A DNA stretch of 64,000 nucleotides from Isoetes taiwanensis (taxonomy: Eukaryota > Streptophyta > Lycopodiopsida > Isoetales > Isoetaceae). A program made the translations under genes and the position numbers. Position 1 is the stretch's first letter. Every line of letters begins with the position of its first letter. The stretch is taken from NCBI GenBank assembly GCA_021234155.1, contig JAJEKV010000011.1:7795132-7859131 (forward strand). The letters are read 5' to 3'. Below, piece after piece: positions 1 to 10,589 of this stretch. The notes beneath the pieces are model-generated. The model saw nothing but the letters and a program-made list of their open reading frames with translations, made no database searches and had not been told where the DNA came from.

Positions 1-44
1 AATGGCTGGTTGAAGTTTGGTGGCAACTACACATACGCATCACA

Positions 45-560
45 TGGTAACAAGAACCTGCAGTTGCATCCAATTTATGGCAAGGAATAATGACATGCAA
101 TTGCCCAAAACCACAGAGCCGCCTTCTGCTGCACTCAGGCCATGGGCAGGCTACATTTGAATCCAAATCTATGTAACACATGTTTCCATGCAATAACAAC
201 TAGCAAACAAGCGCCTAGCATATTCACACTTAATTTACAGAATGTATGGCATGCAATGTAGCTTGTGGCTACCTGTAACATCTGCACATAAGGCTGATCC
301 AATGACCAGGAACCTGGCTTCTGCTGCACTTGAGGCAGGGCTTTCCCACATTTGAATCCTTATGAACCCGTCTCCTTGCATCGCAAGCGAAGAAGAACTT
401 GCAATTGCATGCAATCCATTCCAAGGAAGAATGGGTTAAACTCGGCCAGAAACACAGACATGCCTTCTGCTCCACGTAAGGCATGTGTTGGCGACATTGG
501 AATCAAATTCTATGCAACACATATTTTCATGCAATGAGAAGCAGCAAGAACACAACAGCA
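45..560. repeat. Degenerate tandem repeat array, about three partial units
   Basis: A block containing 'CCTTCTGCTGCACT', a stretch like 'CATTTGAATCCAAAT', then 'ATGCAACACAT..TTTCATGCAAT' recurs near 120-215, 310-360 and 460-540. The flanking segment 'AAGAACCTGCAGTTGCAT' near 52 returns as 'AAGAACTTGCAATTGCAT' near 393. Spacing is roughly 150-200 bases and copies are diverged. No coding frame is conserved between copies. The array lies downstream of the Rep-like gene on the minus strand and may belong to the same element. Confidence 0.6.
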
Positions 561-1209
561 AGTTGCCACTGCATTTCACACTAAAATTCTTCCATCTGCA
601 ACAGTGTCCCCCATCATATAATAACCTTGCCACATGAATTAACAACAACAAATTAAAGAGAAGGTAATAATATAGCCTGGCGTCTATAAACACAAATAAA
701 ATGCAATTTTAGAAATTGAAATGGAACAGTAGGAAGCCAAAAAGAAGAGGAATCAGATCATGTCACATGTCCATCACCTTAACACGTGTTGCCTTATCAC
801 GAAGCTGCATGTTGTGGCATGCAACCACCGCATCATAGCACCTAGATAACCTGCACAGCTAAAACAGACTGGAGGATGGGGATTTGAAACCCCTCACGAA
901 GCCGGTCCCTCTGTGGCCCACCACGGCCTAAAGCTTGGGGGGATGGGCTATTCCCATGCAAGCATGCTCAAACATTCATGCACAAAGCAGGCAAACAAAT
1001 TTTTTTTCCAAGTTTCCTATTTCCAATTCATTCTCTATTTCTATTTGGATGCAGATGCTCAAACACACTATGACATGCATGTAATGCAAGTGTCTAAACT
1101 ACTTATACCTCAAGTTCAGAGTGGCTGCATGCCTCCTCTGCAACCCATCGATCCTGCAAAGCTCCCGTATGAGGATTCCTCTTGCCAAGTTCATGTGGGC
1201 TCTAAGCAC
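561..1209. other. Non-coding stretch, nothing recognised
   Basis: I see no supported gene here. Around 876-945 there is a G/C-rich patch ('GATTTGAAACCCCTCACG' and 'GTGGCCCACCACGGCC') that weakly recalls a tRNA T-arm, but no cloverleaf can be drawn. The rest is AT-rich, with many 'CATGCA' words shared with the upstream repeat array. Confidence 0.5.
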
Positions 1210-1557
1210 CTACCTTTCTTCTTCCACATGCACATGTTCATTCTCTGCACCAGCAACTATACGGTGTGGCAGCCCGTTTGCTACTAGATTTGCAACGGAG
1301 GGTAATTGAGCACGAGGAGGAGGTCCATATGGCACACCATTTGGAAGGACATGTGGCTGCCCAAGAAAGGAAGTTGGCAAAGCAGGGGGTCGTGAGAAAT
1401 CAAAGTGCACAGGAGGGTGAGGGCTTGGATGAGACAAAGGGCCAGTCACAACGCCATCATTGCTATTGTCACTTATCTCTACTACTTCAGGTGTTATAGC
1501 AGCATGACCATTAACCTCTACACTTGTAGCATGGACATTAGATTCTATGCCTGGCAT
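1210..1557 (-). CDS. Proline-rich disordered open frame downstream of the Rep-like gene
   Basis: A 115-codon open frame without a recognisable fold. It has an acidic patch ('VVEISDNSND'), then a His/Pro-rich stretch ('SHPSPHPPVHF'), then Pro/Leu-rich sequence. It lies 137 bases downstream of the stop of the Rep-like frame on the same strand, so it could be a further exon or a tail of the same transcription unit. Nothing in the sequence proves it is translated. I do not recognise it and assign no function. Confidence 0.25.
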   Translation of the reverse strand: MPGIESNVHATSVEVNGHAAITPEVVEISDNSNDGVVTGPLSHPSPHPPVHFDFSRPPALPTSFLGQPHVLPNGVPYGPPPRAQLPSVANLVANGLPHRIVAGAENEHVHVEEER

Positions 1558-1694
1558 ACTTACATGATCACATGCATACTATGAACTACATTAAACTACC
1601 ACAATATATAGTGCTCAGATACACAACATTTGCAAAATAAAATAAGATAACGTCACATGCAAGAAAAAACAAACAACAGATCAACAACTCAACA

Positions 1695-2686
1695 CTAGCC
1701 CGCTGCCATGTTGTAATCAACCAGATTCAAGGAAATGAAGTCAGCTCCCATGCCCTCTCCCTCCATCTCAGGCACGTACTCCTCATCCTGCGCATCAACA
1801 AAGTGGGCGTCATCATTGCCCTCGCTACCTACATAATAACACTTCCTTGCCTTTGCAAGCCGCTCCACTGGCTGCATTCCAGCAGGAACACCAAACAGCA
1901 CGCATCTCAAATCACTAGGCATTGCATGCTTAGGATTGAGGGTCATCCTCCACGCTGCCTTCACTCTGTGCTCAGATATGAAGGCTGTATTCGTGGGCAA
2001 GATCCATTGACTAGATAGCACGAATTCCTCGTCCGCAGCATGCAATACACAGTGTAAATCAAACTAGCAGACACTTGCTTTTTAGCATGGTAATTGACAT
2101 AATGGGCAGCCCTGTGCAACACATTCTTGTCCACTGCACCATATCTCAGATAAAGATCTTTGCCTATCTCTATCTGCTTCTCACTGACATTACAGACATT
2201 GTGATGGACTTTCCCGTAGTCCTTGAGACGATAGCCCATGATTCCCTTGAAGCAATGAAGCTTCGTGTTCTTCAGGGCCTTACAGATCAATAACGCATCC
2301 GCTGGCTTTTGGACACCCCAACCAAAGTACTTCTTTATTGCGGTGTTAACTTGTCTTGGAGTCTTAATCAACATCCTGAAGACTGCCTGGCAATGCAGGT
2401 GGTCCAATTCTGAACCCCTTTCCAATGCCACTGCTCCAGCAACAATATCAGACTTACAAAAACCCACCAAACGATCAAACATATGCTTTGGGATATCTAT
2501 TCCTGCATATCCCAGAGTGACACTGACATCAAGCAAGCCGCTACCTTCCTCTACAACCTTCCCATCCTCGCTCGCCCTTGCACTACCCCTACCCTTCCCA
2601 CCAACGTCCATCAGCTCATCTATGCTGCCAGCATACAAATTCACACTAAGCCTACCTCTCCCCTTCCTAGCCTGCCTCTTCAGCAT
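1695..2686 (-). pseudogene. HUH-endonuclease Rep-like protein, frameshifted
   Basis: The frame starts at an ATG at 2686, with an in-frame stop upstream at 2726-2728. Three motifs in the right order mark a single-tyrosine HUH replication initiator. Motif I is 'VSVTLGY' at about residues 54-60. Motif II is an E-R-G pair followed by H-L-H-x-Q at residues 96-100. Motif III is Y-x-x-K-D at residues 152-156. These nick and join single-stranded DNA in rolling-circle replicons and in eukaryotic HUH transposons such as replitrons. A +1 shift near 2040 moves the C-terminal part into a second frame ('FVLSSQWILP') that ends at 1695 with an acidic tail. No helicase motif follows, which argues against a Helitron or a full viral Rep. 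The family placement is inference; the motifs are seen directly. The gene is probably transposon-derived and may be a relic. Confidence 0.62.
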
Positions 2687-2689
2687 ACA

Positions 2690-3460
2690 TGTTGATCGAC
2701 AAGTAGCACCACCAAACCCAAGCTCTTACAAATACTCGCAGCACAGCTTCAAACAACAGACTCGAAAACCACTACGCTATGCCATACCTGGAACCGCCCT
2801 CAGCCTTTAACCCTGCGCCATGCTGACCACCTCGCCACACCTTCTACGTGCTGCAACCAAATCGCCATGTGGAATCAGCATCTGCACCAGCTCATCGCCT
2901 CCTCATGCATTCCAAAGGATCGGCCTTCCAAACCTTCGAACAGGCTCTCAGACTCGAACTCGATATTCCAGCATAAGATTTATATGTATTCATATACGAA
3001 TACATCCCCAAAACCACACTAAATCTTAGGGTACACGATACTCCAACTACATTTTGGAAACCTTATACCCTTATAAGCATTGAATCGAGGAATCTCTTTA
3101 GCATTGTGCCTATGCTCCATGAAGATCCAAGACAAGGATATTGCTTCTTCAATCTATGTGTATGTTTTACAGCCCCAATCTAGACCATAGTACACCTTCC
3201 ATGCACTGGCCTTGAAAATTTCAGTGACCCACCTCTTACTCCACTATCAATTTCTTTTTCCTTTTCCTTCTTTTCCTTAATATCCTTCTTTTTCTTAATA
3301 TCCAAAATTACCTATTACCAATACACAATCTTAGTGGCAGCAACTTAGTGGACGGTAACAAGGCTATCCTCTATGCCTTATGGTGCCGCCCATGGTTAAG
3401 AAAAGAATTAACTTGCTTTCTTCTAATTAGTAAATATCAAAATAATATTTGTCCTGGCCT
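2690..3460. other. Upstream flank of the Rep-like gene, no gene seen
   Basis: The sequence is AT-rich with short low-complexity runs, such as 'TTTCCTTTTCC' repeats near 3250-3300. Short open frames on the plus strand near 2820-3030 show no recognisable motif. It could contain the 5' end of the Rep-bearing element, but I see no defined terminus. Confidence 0.45.
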
Positions 3461-3513
3461 TAATGGCAGAGCCACACGGAAATTTTAATCGCCTTAAAAT
3501 TTGCCCTAATTCG

Positions 3514-3952
3514 ACGAAATTTTATCAAACGAGATTTTCAGTTGAACTGTGGCGGCATTTTGGGGAGCACCACCTTCTACTATATTTCTGCACAGTCCCT
3601 GCTTCTTCATCTCTGTTTCATGCAAGCCAGGGTGCAAATGCCAAAAACAATCTTCACTCCAATCTTTGCTTCGGTTTTAGGGTATGCAACTTCAGCTACT
3701 CTACACAGACTCCGATCTGGCCATACTCCATAGGCATTGCTTACAGTGCATTTGTGACCTATACCAGAACCAGGGCTTCTTCTGGCTACCATAGACAGAT
3801 CCAGAGCTTCTTCTGCATTTGTGACCTATACCAGATCCAGAGCTTCTTCTGGCGGCCATAGACAGAGATTGTTTGGCTGCTCAAACTCTAAGTCTGGCTG
3901 CATCAGAGCTCAAGAAGAACGGGCTAAATGTTAAGGTAGATAAAATTTCGTC
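3514..3952. repeat. Candidate element bounded by 15-bp inverted repeats
   Basis: 'CGACGAAATTTTATC' at 3514-3528 has its exact inverse at 3938-3952. The 439-bp interval contains a tandem duplication and no convincing gene. I see no clear target-site duplication, so it may be a small non-autonomous DNA transposon or a chance pairing. Confidence 0.4.
3748..3860. repeat. Tandem duplication, period about 67 bp
   Basis: 'GCATTTGTGACCTATACCAG' starts at 3748 and again at 3815. Each copy is followed by 'CAG.GCTTCTTCTGGC' and 'CCATAGACAGA'. This creates a short in-frame repeat in an overlapping open frame, which I do not regard as a gene. Confidence 0.7.
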
Positions 3953-3970
3953 GGAGAATTTCACTCACTG

Positions 3971-4071
3971 TTGAAATTCCAAAGGATTTTGAGCAGGCCT
4001 GACTGCACCACTCGCGGTTCCGCTCCTCGTGGCCCGCCAGGTCAGCTCAAAATTTCCTTCTGAAATTTCAA
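3971..4071. repeat. Foldback sequence of about 100 bp
   Basis: The left arm starts 'TTGAAATTCC' and includes 'ATTTTGAGC'. The right arm contains 'GCTCAAAAT' and ends 'GAAATTTCAA'. They pair over roughly 25 bases with a few mismatches, with inner 'CTGAC/GTCAG' pairing. It could be a small MITE or a transcribed hairpin. Confidence 0.5.
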
Positions 4072-4661
4072 GGTGACTGAAATTTCTCCTTCCAAAATGC
4101 AAGTCTCCCATAGTAATATATTGGCTCAGCAGTGCTGAGGGAGATAATAGGATGGGCCTTAGACAAAACTGCCTCTTGCTCAGTGGCATGACGGCATATA
4201 TTCTAGATTTAATTACGTCCACGTTAACTTTGAACCTTGTGAAGGGAAGATGATAAAAAAAAAAAAATGACTGCTAAAGAAAAAGAAATAGCATTGGTTA
4301 TCACCAATAATGTACAAAGAATCAGCATTTATTCGAAATCCTCAATTTGCTATTTACATGCCCAACCCAAAGTCTGGCTCGCAGAAGTAAAACAATTTTA
4401 TATCTCCTGGTAGCATTTTTATGATTTCATTTTTTATCGAATGATGGAAAAACTATAACGTACAAAAGTCAGAAACAACAGTCTCCAAATGGAAGCTTGG
4501 GTTGAAGCACCGAACAAAAAGCATGAAAGCCTTCATCAAGAGTGCAACAAGCTCTAAGCATTCCTGTCAGCAGTACCTGCTTTCATCATCATTGTTTGTG
4601 TGTAAACTACCATGAGACAGCTCTCGTAACTGATTTACACTTACAAAAATTTAACCGAAAA
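4072..4661. other. Non-coding stretch, nothing recognised
   Basis: AT-rich DNA with an A13 run near 4255. It probably includes the 3' flank or 3' untranslated region of the MED11-like gene that ends at 4662. No gene is supported here. Confidence 0.5.
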
Positions 4662-5312
4662 CTAAACTAAATATTTGTGGCTATCTTTGCAGCTTGAACT
4701 TCCCTGCATATCCTTCAACTAGTCAACAACGCATTCCATCTTTCTTACAGTAATTTCAGCTCCCCTCCATGCTGCATAATCTCAATTTTCATATCGACAA
4801 TTTTTACACATTCCCTTGATATCCTCGTGCAACATTGTTTGAATGTCCTGAAATATGGCATAGTGAAGCTTCTAATCAAGTTTATCCTTGTATTTGTGCA
4901 GGAACATTAAGTACTCAAAAATACAGAACGAATACTTTCATTGACTGTATAAATTCACGACATTGAGAAGCAACTGCATCAGTACCAATCTCACCACACC
5001 TCTTGCTAATTCCAGTGCATGTACTATCCGCTGTAACCCAAAACCTTGCCAGTTTAACAGATTTCTGAGTTAAAACAGTTACTTTATAAATGTAACATGA
5101 TAGATCATCACAACATATAATCTGGCAACAATGTTTTTCTGCATAGAATTTGGTGCAATTACTTAATAGTAACTTGAAAACAACTCCATTGATAAAATCT
5201 AGATGATATCAATATAAAAAAATATGATTATATAGAGCTATACCTTCTCCACAAGGTAGAGACGCTGAAGTGAAACTGATTGTGTTCCTGTTTCTGTTCC
5301 TGTACCTGCCAT
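4662..5312 (-). pseudogene. MED11: Mediator subunit 11-like gene, three exons, two in-frame stops
   Basis: Three segments joined at consensus splice sites read like plant MED11, a small head-module subunit of the RNA polymerase II Mediator complex. Exon 1 (5312-5244, 23 codons) starts at ATG, contains the family signature 'SLQRLYLVEK', and ends at GTATAG. Exon 2 (5064-4936, 43 codons) follows an AACTCAG acceptor and ends with 'SQCREFIQSMK', the counterpart of the conserved 'CREFMQSMKDIQ' block. Exon 3 (4847-4662) begins 'DIQTMLHEDIKGMCKN' after a TTTCAG acceptor, and its 'RYEN.DYAA' resembles the family's 'RPYE.CDY'. A TGA sits where Cys is expected in that block, and a TAG interrupts 'CVVD.LKDMQ' where Gln is usual. 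All three exons keep phase 0. Introns are retained, so this is a genomic duplicate rather than a retrocopy. It is either a recent pseudogene or carries sequence errors. Assignment is by remembered similarity. Confidence 0.68.
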
Positions 5313-6825
5313 CTCAAGACCTCCTATTAAGGACAGAGATGGCAACCTTATCAAAAATCATTAAAGGAACAGTTGACACATTAACATTAAAAATCTCAAT
5401 CCTCATCCACTACTTTAAAATATGATCAAATCCAACTTAACAGGTTAATGAAATAGCAGCAGGTTTTACAGGATTTGAAAAGATAGGGGTTACATTAGGT
5501 CGCTGAGATTAAACATCTTACAAACATCATTTTTTTTTTTTGTATACAAACTTTAGATCTGAGATGGCCACGTAAGAGCAATCGCTCCTGAAAATAGGAA
5601 GTGGTCTGAGCTCAAGAAAGAGACAAAACAGCAGGGAGATAGTGATGGCAATAAAAATGCGACTTAATATAAGAATCATCTTCTTGATATTCTTATCTCC
5701 TATTCTGTACTACATGGGTCTACGATGTGGCTTCTCATGTTATTCACAAGCCCAGTTCTTGGTAATAAATAGATTTGTTTTGACCCTAATTGGGTGACAT
5801 CAAAATGTCTAGTTTATCAATAGAAGGAGAAAAACACCTGGAGTGGAGGGAAATGAAGGAGTCAAAAGAGGAGAACAAATGTCCATGAAATGGAAAGCCT
5901 GACCTCAAAAAGAAAGAATAATAGCACTGAAGAACAAAATACAAAGCGGGAAAAAATGAAACGGAAACAGCATACCGAAACTAACGGGAAAACACAGCAC
6001 TTAAAATTCAAACCCGCTGGCATCCAGAAAGTAAACGAACAAAGAAATATAACTCCAAGCTAAAACAGACATCCGCCGATTTCACAGATTTAAGAGCTCA
6101 AAACCCTTGGCCTAAAATATAAAACCTAAAACTGAAACCTTAAAACGATGTGGTGATGTGATGTGGACAATAGTTTCGTCCACGTAGCCATTTATGGGCA
6201 TCTCGGTTTAGGGTGAATTGGCTCCGCCAGCGCCAGCGCTTTATACACACCCTTATGAGTTCAATTCAAGTATGAGATTGGGCCATTGCAGTGTTAATAT
6301 GGTGTAGCAGTGTATTTAAGTTTGGGTCAGATCTGTGTGGTCACTTTACTTAGTGACATTTCTATCTATGGGGTTGTTTAGCATGGTATGTAAGAGGTTG
6401 ATAATTGCATAAGCTTAAATGGACTTAGATAAGTGTAAATGTTTGCAGATTCTCTAGCTAGAGTCTATAAGAGTTTGCACATCCTCATGCCCAAACATAT
6501 GAAATTTAACTGACATGAGTACTAATTGTACTTGCCTTGGGCGACTCGTCCTCTTCACCATCGGTTGATTTTGGCCGCTTTCCTCTTCCACATTATGGCT
6601 TTCGGGTTGCCTGACACTGTAAAAAAAATCATCCAAAGAAAGGCGAAACTATTTTATTTGATTGTTTAGTAATCGTCACATACTGCAATGTTTAATTTGT
6701 ACCTGGCATGCCTAGTCCGCATCGCGTTTGTTGGTTTTATTCAAAGAAATTTGACTTCTGAAAATGTATCTTATTAGGAATCTAAAGCGGCTTTGATCTC
6801 TAGCTTTATATTTTCCTCTGAATCT
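5313..6825. other. Intergenic DNA, no gene supported
   Basis: AT-rich. It probably holds the promoter or leader of the MED11-like gene. A possible orphan exon on the minus strand lies near 6556-6635: a TTTTTTTTACAG acceptor, an 80-base exon, then GCAAGT as a non-canonical donor. I could not link it to other exons or to a family. Confidence 0.4.
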
Positions 6826-6941
6826 GAAATGTCCAATGATAGACTACATTATGTGACCATATCATTCCAATAAAAAGCAACTTGAAATGTCCAATGATAG
6901 ACTACATTATGTGACCATCCAAAAAAAAGCAACTCTTTGCA
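6826..6941. repeat. Tandem duplication, period 58 bp
   Basis: 'GAAATGTCCAATGATAGACT' begins at 6826 and again at 6884. Both copies run on through 'ACATTATGTGACCAT' and end near 'AAAAGCAACT'. Near-identity suggests a recent duplication. Confidence 0.8.
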
Positions 6942-8600
6942 TAAACAAATTTTCCTTGGTTATTCAATACATCGTTAACAATCTTCCATGGTTCCAAAAA
7001 ATCTAGTTCCAAAAGATCTTGAGGTAGGCCGCCTCCTTGTTCAAATGCGCTCTTGTTGAGGCTATGGTGATTCATCATTTGTAACCCAGTTTGCTGGCAA
7101 TTACCTATCACAAAAGTTTCAATTTGCAAAATCTCGTTTTTAATCATCTGAATCCGAGAAATTTTTGCCCGGATTATTTAAGTTTGAGAAATATGGGCCT
7201 GGATCATTTGCGTTTGTGTCAAACTGCTTCGAATAAAAAGCACCCAACTAGATTTAGATAGGAATAGAGACGAACATATGCTACAACAAATCAATCTCAC
7301 ACTGAACGTATGCCAAATGATACGTCTGTGTGTTTTCATACTTTGAACATTGAATTATGAACAACAATATTTGGTTTTAGAAATTCAGGGAGTTGGGACG
7401 ATGCAGCAAGGAAATGACCCATCTGCTCAGAACCCAAAGCTCGATAGAAATGCTCTGTATCAGACCTTATGATAATTAAAGGGTCTTGATCTGGCTCTTT
7501 ATCTGAGCAATGAAGGAATTAATTGCAGATATGGCCAAACCGAAGCATTTTATGCCCCTGTTTTTTTAATCTGGGAAGCAATTTATTGCAAAAGTTGGAT
7601 TGCAGTGAATGAAAATTGCAAACTCTCCAATTCCTGGCATGAAATTCAATTCAAAAGCTTTAGCTCAAATTTGCAAATCTAATAAGCAGATTCAAAAAAC
7701 AAATTGTAGGGAGCATAGATTTATCCGGTTTGAGGTGTCCCATGGATATGTTGAAGCCCCCAGATATGGGAAAAGAGATCCACGCATCTCAGATTTGGTG
7801 ATTCTGCATTAAAACCTATATACAAAAGCAAATTCTAAATCTAAGAACATCGCCTGTGTTCAGCAAATTAGTTCACCCCCCAAGTTGAAACGAAAGCCGT
7901 GGACCAATCCTGTGCCAAAAAACGGCAGAAAATGGGTTGATGTGCACATCTGGAATTTGAACAGATCAATTGGGCGCAACTGCTCGGGCTATGCCATAAA
8001 GATTTGCTGAAACTCTGCACTACTACTCTGCCATGTTTGATTGCTTGGATTTAAGCCTTCCTATCAACAGCTTGGAAACGGTTTCCATTGAAAAGCACAT
8101 TTTCTGGTGAAGAAATAAAAAACATAATTGCTTCCGAAGGGTCGGAAAGGATGGAAACCCATGACAGACGGGCAGACATCAGTCGAAAACTGAAGATGGA
8201 TTCTGAAAGATAAGGGAGGCATGCAACTTGCAAATTTGCAATTAGAAAATTTATCCCAGTGTGGGCACGTAAACCACGACCCTTTGTTTTTGCCAGCAAG
8301 TACTTTCCGGTTCCAAATGTAATTTTTTTTGCCTGAAAAGATTATTTTTGGATTTTTTTTGCCTGAAAACTTTATTTTTTTTCTCTACTAATCATATATA
8401 TAGGAAGATAAGGTCAAATGGTTTAATGCCATGTTGGAAGCTAAAATACACATCACATCACACTACGGCCGCCTAAATCCTAATCATCAATTTGGCAGTG
8501 CCGAAGTTATGGATGGGGTGTCGAAGTTGAGGCGCTCCTCCATGTCAGCTTCTATCAACCACCATGTAACACTTCTTGTGGTGGAAGATTTCGCGTCAGA
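6942..8600. other. Intergenic DNA, no gene supported
   Basis: Short open frames of 67-87 codons occur on both strands near 6902-7147, 7609-7812, 8051-8299 and 8431-8694. None shows recognisable motifs, splice context or repeat identity. I see nothing else here. Confidence 0.45.
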
Positions 8601-8620
8601 GGGAGAAACTTGGGGACACC

Positions 8621-8725
8621 TTCGTTTTACAGCCCCCCCACTTGATGTGGCACAGATCCAGACCATACAATCTAGACATCAAGGGCTAGGATAATGCCAT
8701 ATCGGAGGGGGGCTGCAAAACGAAG
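8621..8725. mobile_element. Foldback (MITE-like) element, copy 1
   Basis: Starts 'TTCGTTTTACAGCCCCCC' and ends 'GGGGGGCTGCAAAACGAA(G)', inverted repeats of about 18 bases with one mismatch. Internal arms also pair ('CTTGATGT' with 'ACATCAAG'), so almost the whole unit folds back. It has no coding capacity. Confidence 0.72.
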
Positions 8726-8744
8726 ACTACCCCGGAGGGGACAA

Positions 8745-8850
8745 CTTCGTTTTACAGCCCCCTCACTTGATGTGGCACAGATCCAGACCACACAATCTGG
8801 ACATCAAGGGCTGGGATAATGCCACATCGGAGGGGGGCTGCAAAACGAAG
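8745..8850. mobile_element. Foldback (MITE-like) element, copy 2
   Basis: Near-identical to copy 1, about 125 bp downstream in the same orientation. The linker 'ACTACCCCGGAGGGGACAAC' separates them, and 'ACTACCCC' follows both copies. The pair looks like a tandem duplication of element plus linker rather than two separate insertions. Confidence 0.72.
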
Positions 8851-8937
8851 ACTACCCCTCAGATTTAAGTCAACATGTCAAAATTTTTGTTCATCCTTAT
8901 CCAATAAAATTCCCTTTATTCCCTCCTTTCAACGACC

Positions 8938-10420
8938 CTTTTATTTTTTGTTTACTTCTTTTTTCTTCTTTTTCTTTTTTGCTGTGGGGGCGCGAGGGGA
9001 AAGGGGCGTTAGGGCATGGTGGAAGGCAAACAAAGGATGGATCTGGCTGCTTCTTGGATATTGCGTAGCCTTGTTTGCCCAATCCTCATTCCATTCGCCT
9101 TCGTTTATAAGGTCGCTCAGGTTCATCCCCATTTCTCTGGTCCACGCTGCTACATCCCTGAACTATCCGTTGCTCGCGATAATGTGTGATTTTGCTGACT
9201 CGCTAATCGCGATATTTGCTAGTTTATTCGGTTTCTCACTTGCATTATTTCTTATGAGATATCTGATAGTCTCTCCCATGCCCTTACCTCCATTGGTTTC
9301 TGTCCCGTCTCATATACTATGACTGTTTGCGGTGTATTTGTTCTCAACTTGAATTCCTGTTTATGCCACTGCCTGAGGATTCCTTCCTGTTTTTCTCATT
9401 TCTTTTCCCCAAGCCTCAGCCCCGTATAGTTGCATGGTCGCGACCACTGCACTGAACAGATAGCATTTGATTTTCCAGTCTATTATTCTGCTTTTATTGC
9501 AGAAATTTTTCATATTATGGTAACTCCCAATGGCTGTTTGGAATCGTGTATCTGCCCCTTTGGCCCATTTCCCTGTACCGTGTGTATCGTACCCCAGGTA
9601 TCTATACTCTGTTGACTCTTCTAATTCTGTTCCCAAATACTTGAACAGTTTGTGTCTATTCCTGTTGCCGAAAAAGACTATTTTGGTTTTTGCAAGATTT
9701 ACTGTCAACCCTGTCTTTTCGCAGAAGATCTCCAGCAGTTTCAGTAGCTTGTGCATTCCCTTGTTTTTTGTGGCCATCATGCTCAGGTCATCGGCATATA
9801 ACATAATGGGTACCTTGGTTTCCCCTAGCATAGGAGCGTCTATGTCCCCCTGCTGTTCTGCTATGAAATCTTGTAATGCATCTATGTATATTTTGAATAG
9901 TGTTGGAGATAGCGGGCACCCCTGTTTGACCCCCGTGTCGCAGTCTATTGCTTTTCCCTCTTCTTCGATTTTTGCATATACACTATAGTACAGTCTTGCA
10001 ATTGCCCCTACCATGTCTCTTGGTGCCTGCATATCTATGAGCCTCTGTATTAGCTTCTCCCTCGGAACTGTGTCAAAAGCCTTCCTAAAGTCCACAAAGC
10101 AGCATATTACTTTCTTTCCCTGATTTCTGTTCTGCTCTATTAATATCCTGAGGTTACCAGGTGGTCCGTGGTTGAGTGTTCCGGCCTAAAACCTGCCTGC
10201 CCCTGTGCTCTCAGGTTCCCTATCTCTGCCCTGTCTAAGACCTTTCCAAACCATTTTGCAAAGATGGAGCTAACCATTATGGTTCTGTAATTTCCAGGTT
10301 CCTGTCTGCTCCCTCCCTTGTGTAGGGGTATGACCCTGTTGTACGCCCATCTGTCTGGGAGTCCCGTGTGTATTATGCCATTGGACTTGTGTAGCATTCT
10401 GCGAGCCCCCAAAAGGTGCT
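8938..10420 (-). pseudogene. LINE copy A: 5'-truncated, frameshifted reverse transcriptase
   Basis: A non-LTR retrotransposon reverse transcriptase fragment. The finger region reads 'LPDRWAYNRVIPLHKGG' and 'QGQAGFRPEHSTTDHL' at about 10412-10140. The palm follows at 10095-9361 with 'MDFRKAFDTVPREK', 'GVKQGCPLSP' and the catalytic 'MLYADDL'. Near 9370 a frameshift moves the reading into 'RQWHKQEFK' and 'YETGQKPMEVRAWER', which match LINE B at 11351-11230. The thumb can be followed to about 8990, then an A-rich tail on the minus strand (8938-8985) probably marks the 3' end. No N-terminal endonuclease is present, as expected for a 5'-truncated insertion. The zinc motif that ends copy B is not visible here. 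Confidence 0.85.
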
Positions 10421-10589
10421 GCCAGCAAACAGATGCATAGGTTTATGTAGCCATCTAGCGGGCTTCTCTTGTTCTTTGTAATACCCGCATCGTGCTTATA
10501 GCTGGCTTCTTGGCCATACACAATGCATCGTTATAAACAGTTTTGAACTGTACTTTGTGGGCCCCTCTGATTCGCCTCAACCGTGCTTA

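Noticed and set aside
876-950. A tRNA-like patch ('GATTTGAAACCCCT')
   Set aside because: No acceptor or D-arm pairing could be drawn, and the B-box match is poor.
1695-2686. An integrated plant DNA virus Rep gene
   Set aside because: The HUH motifs fit, but there is no Rep helicase domain, no coat protein and no viral origin hairpin nearby, and the C-terminal part is unlike viral Rep. A HUH transposon is simpler.
3514-4071. One composite DNA transposon spanning the 15-bp inverted repeat and the adjacent foldback
   Set aside because: The foldback lies outside the inverted repeat and shares no ends with it, so they were listed separately.
6556-6635. An isolated 80-base minus-strand exon with a strong acceptor and a GC donor
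   Set aside because: No partner exons, conserved frame or family match; kept only as a remark in the intergenic entry.
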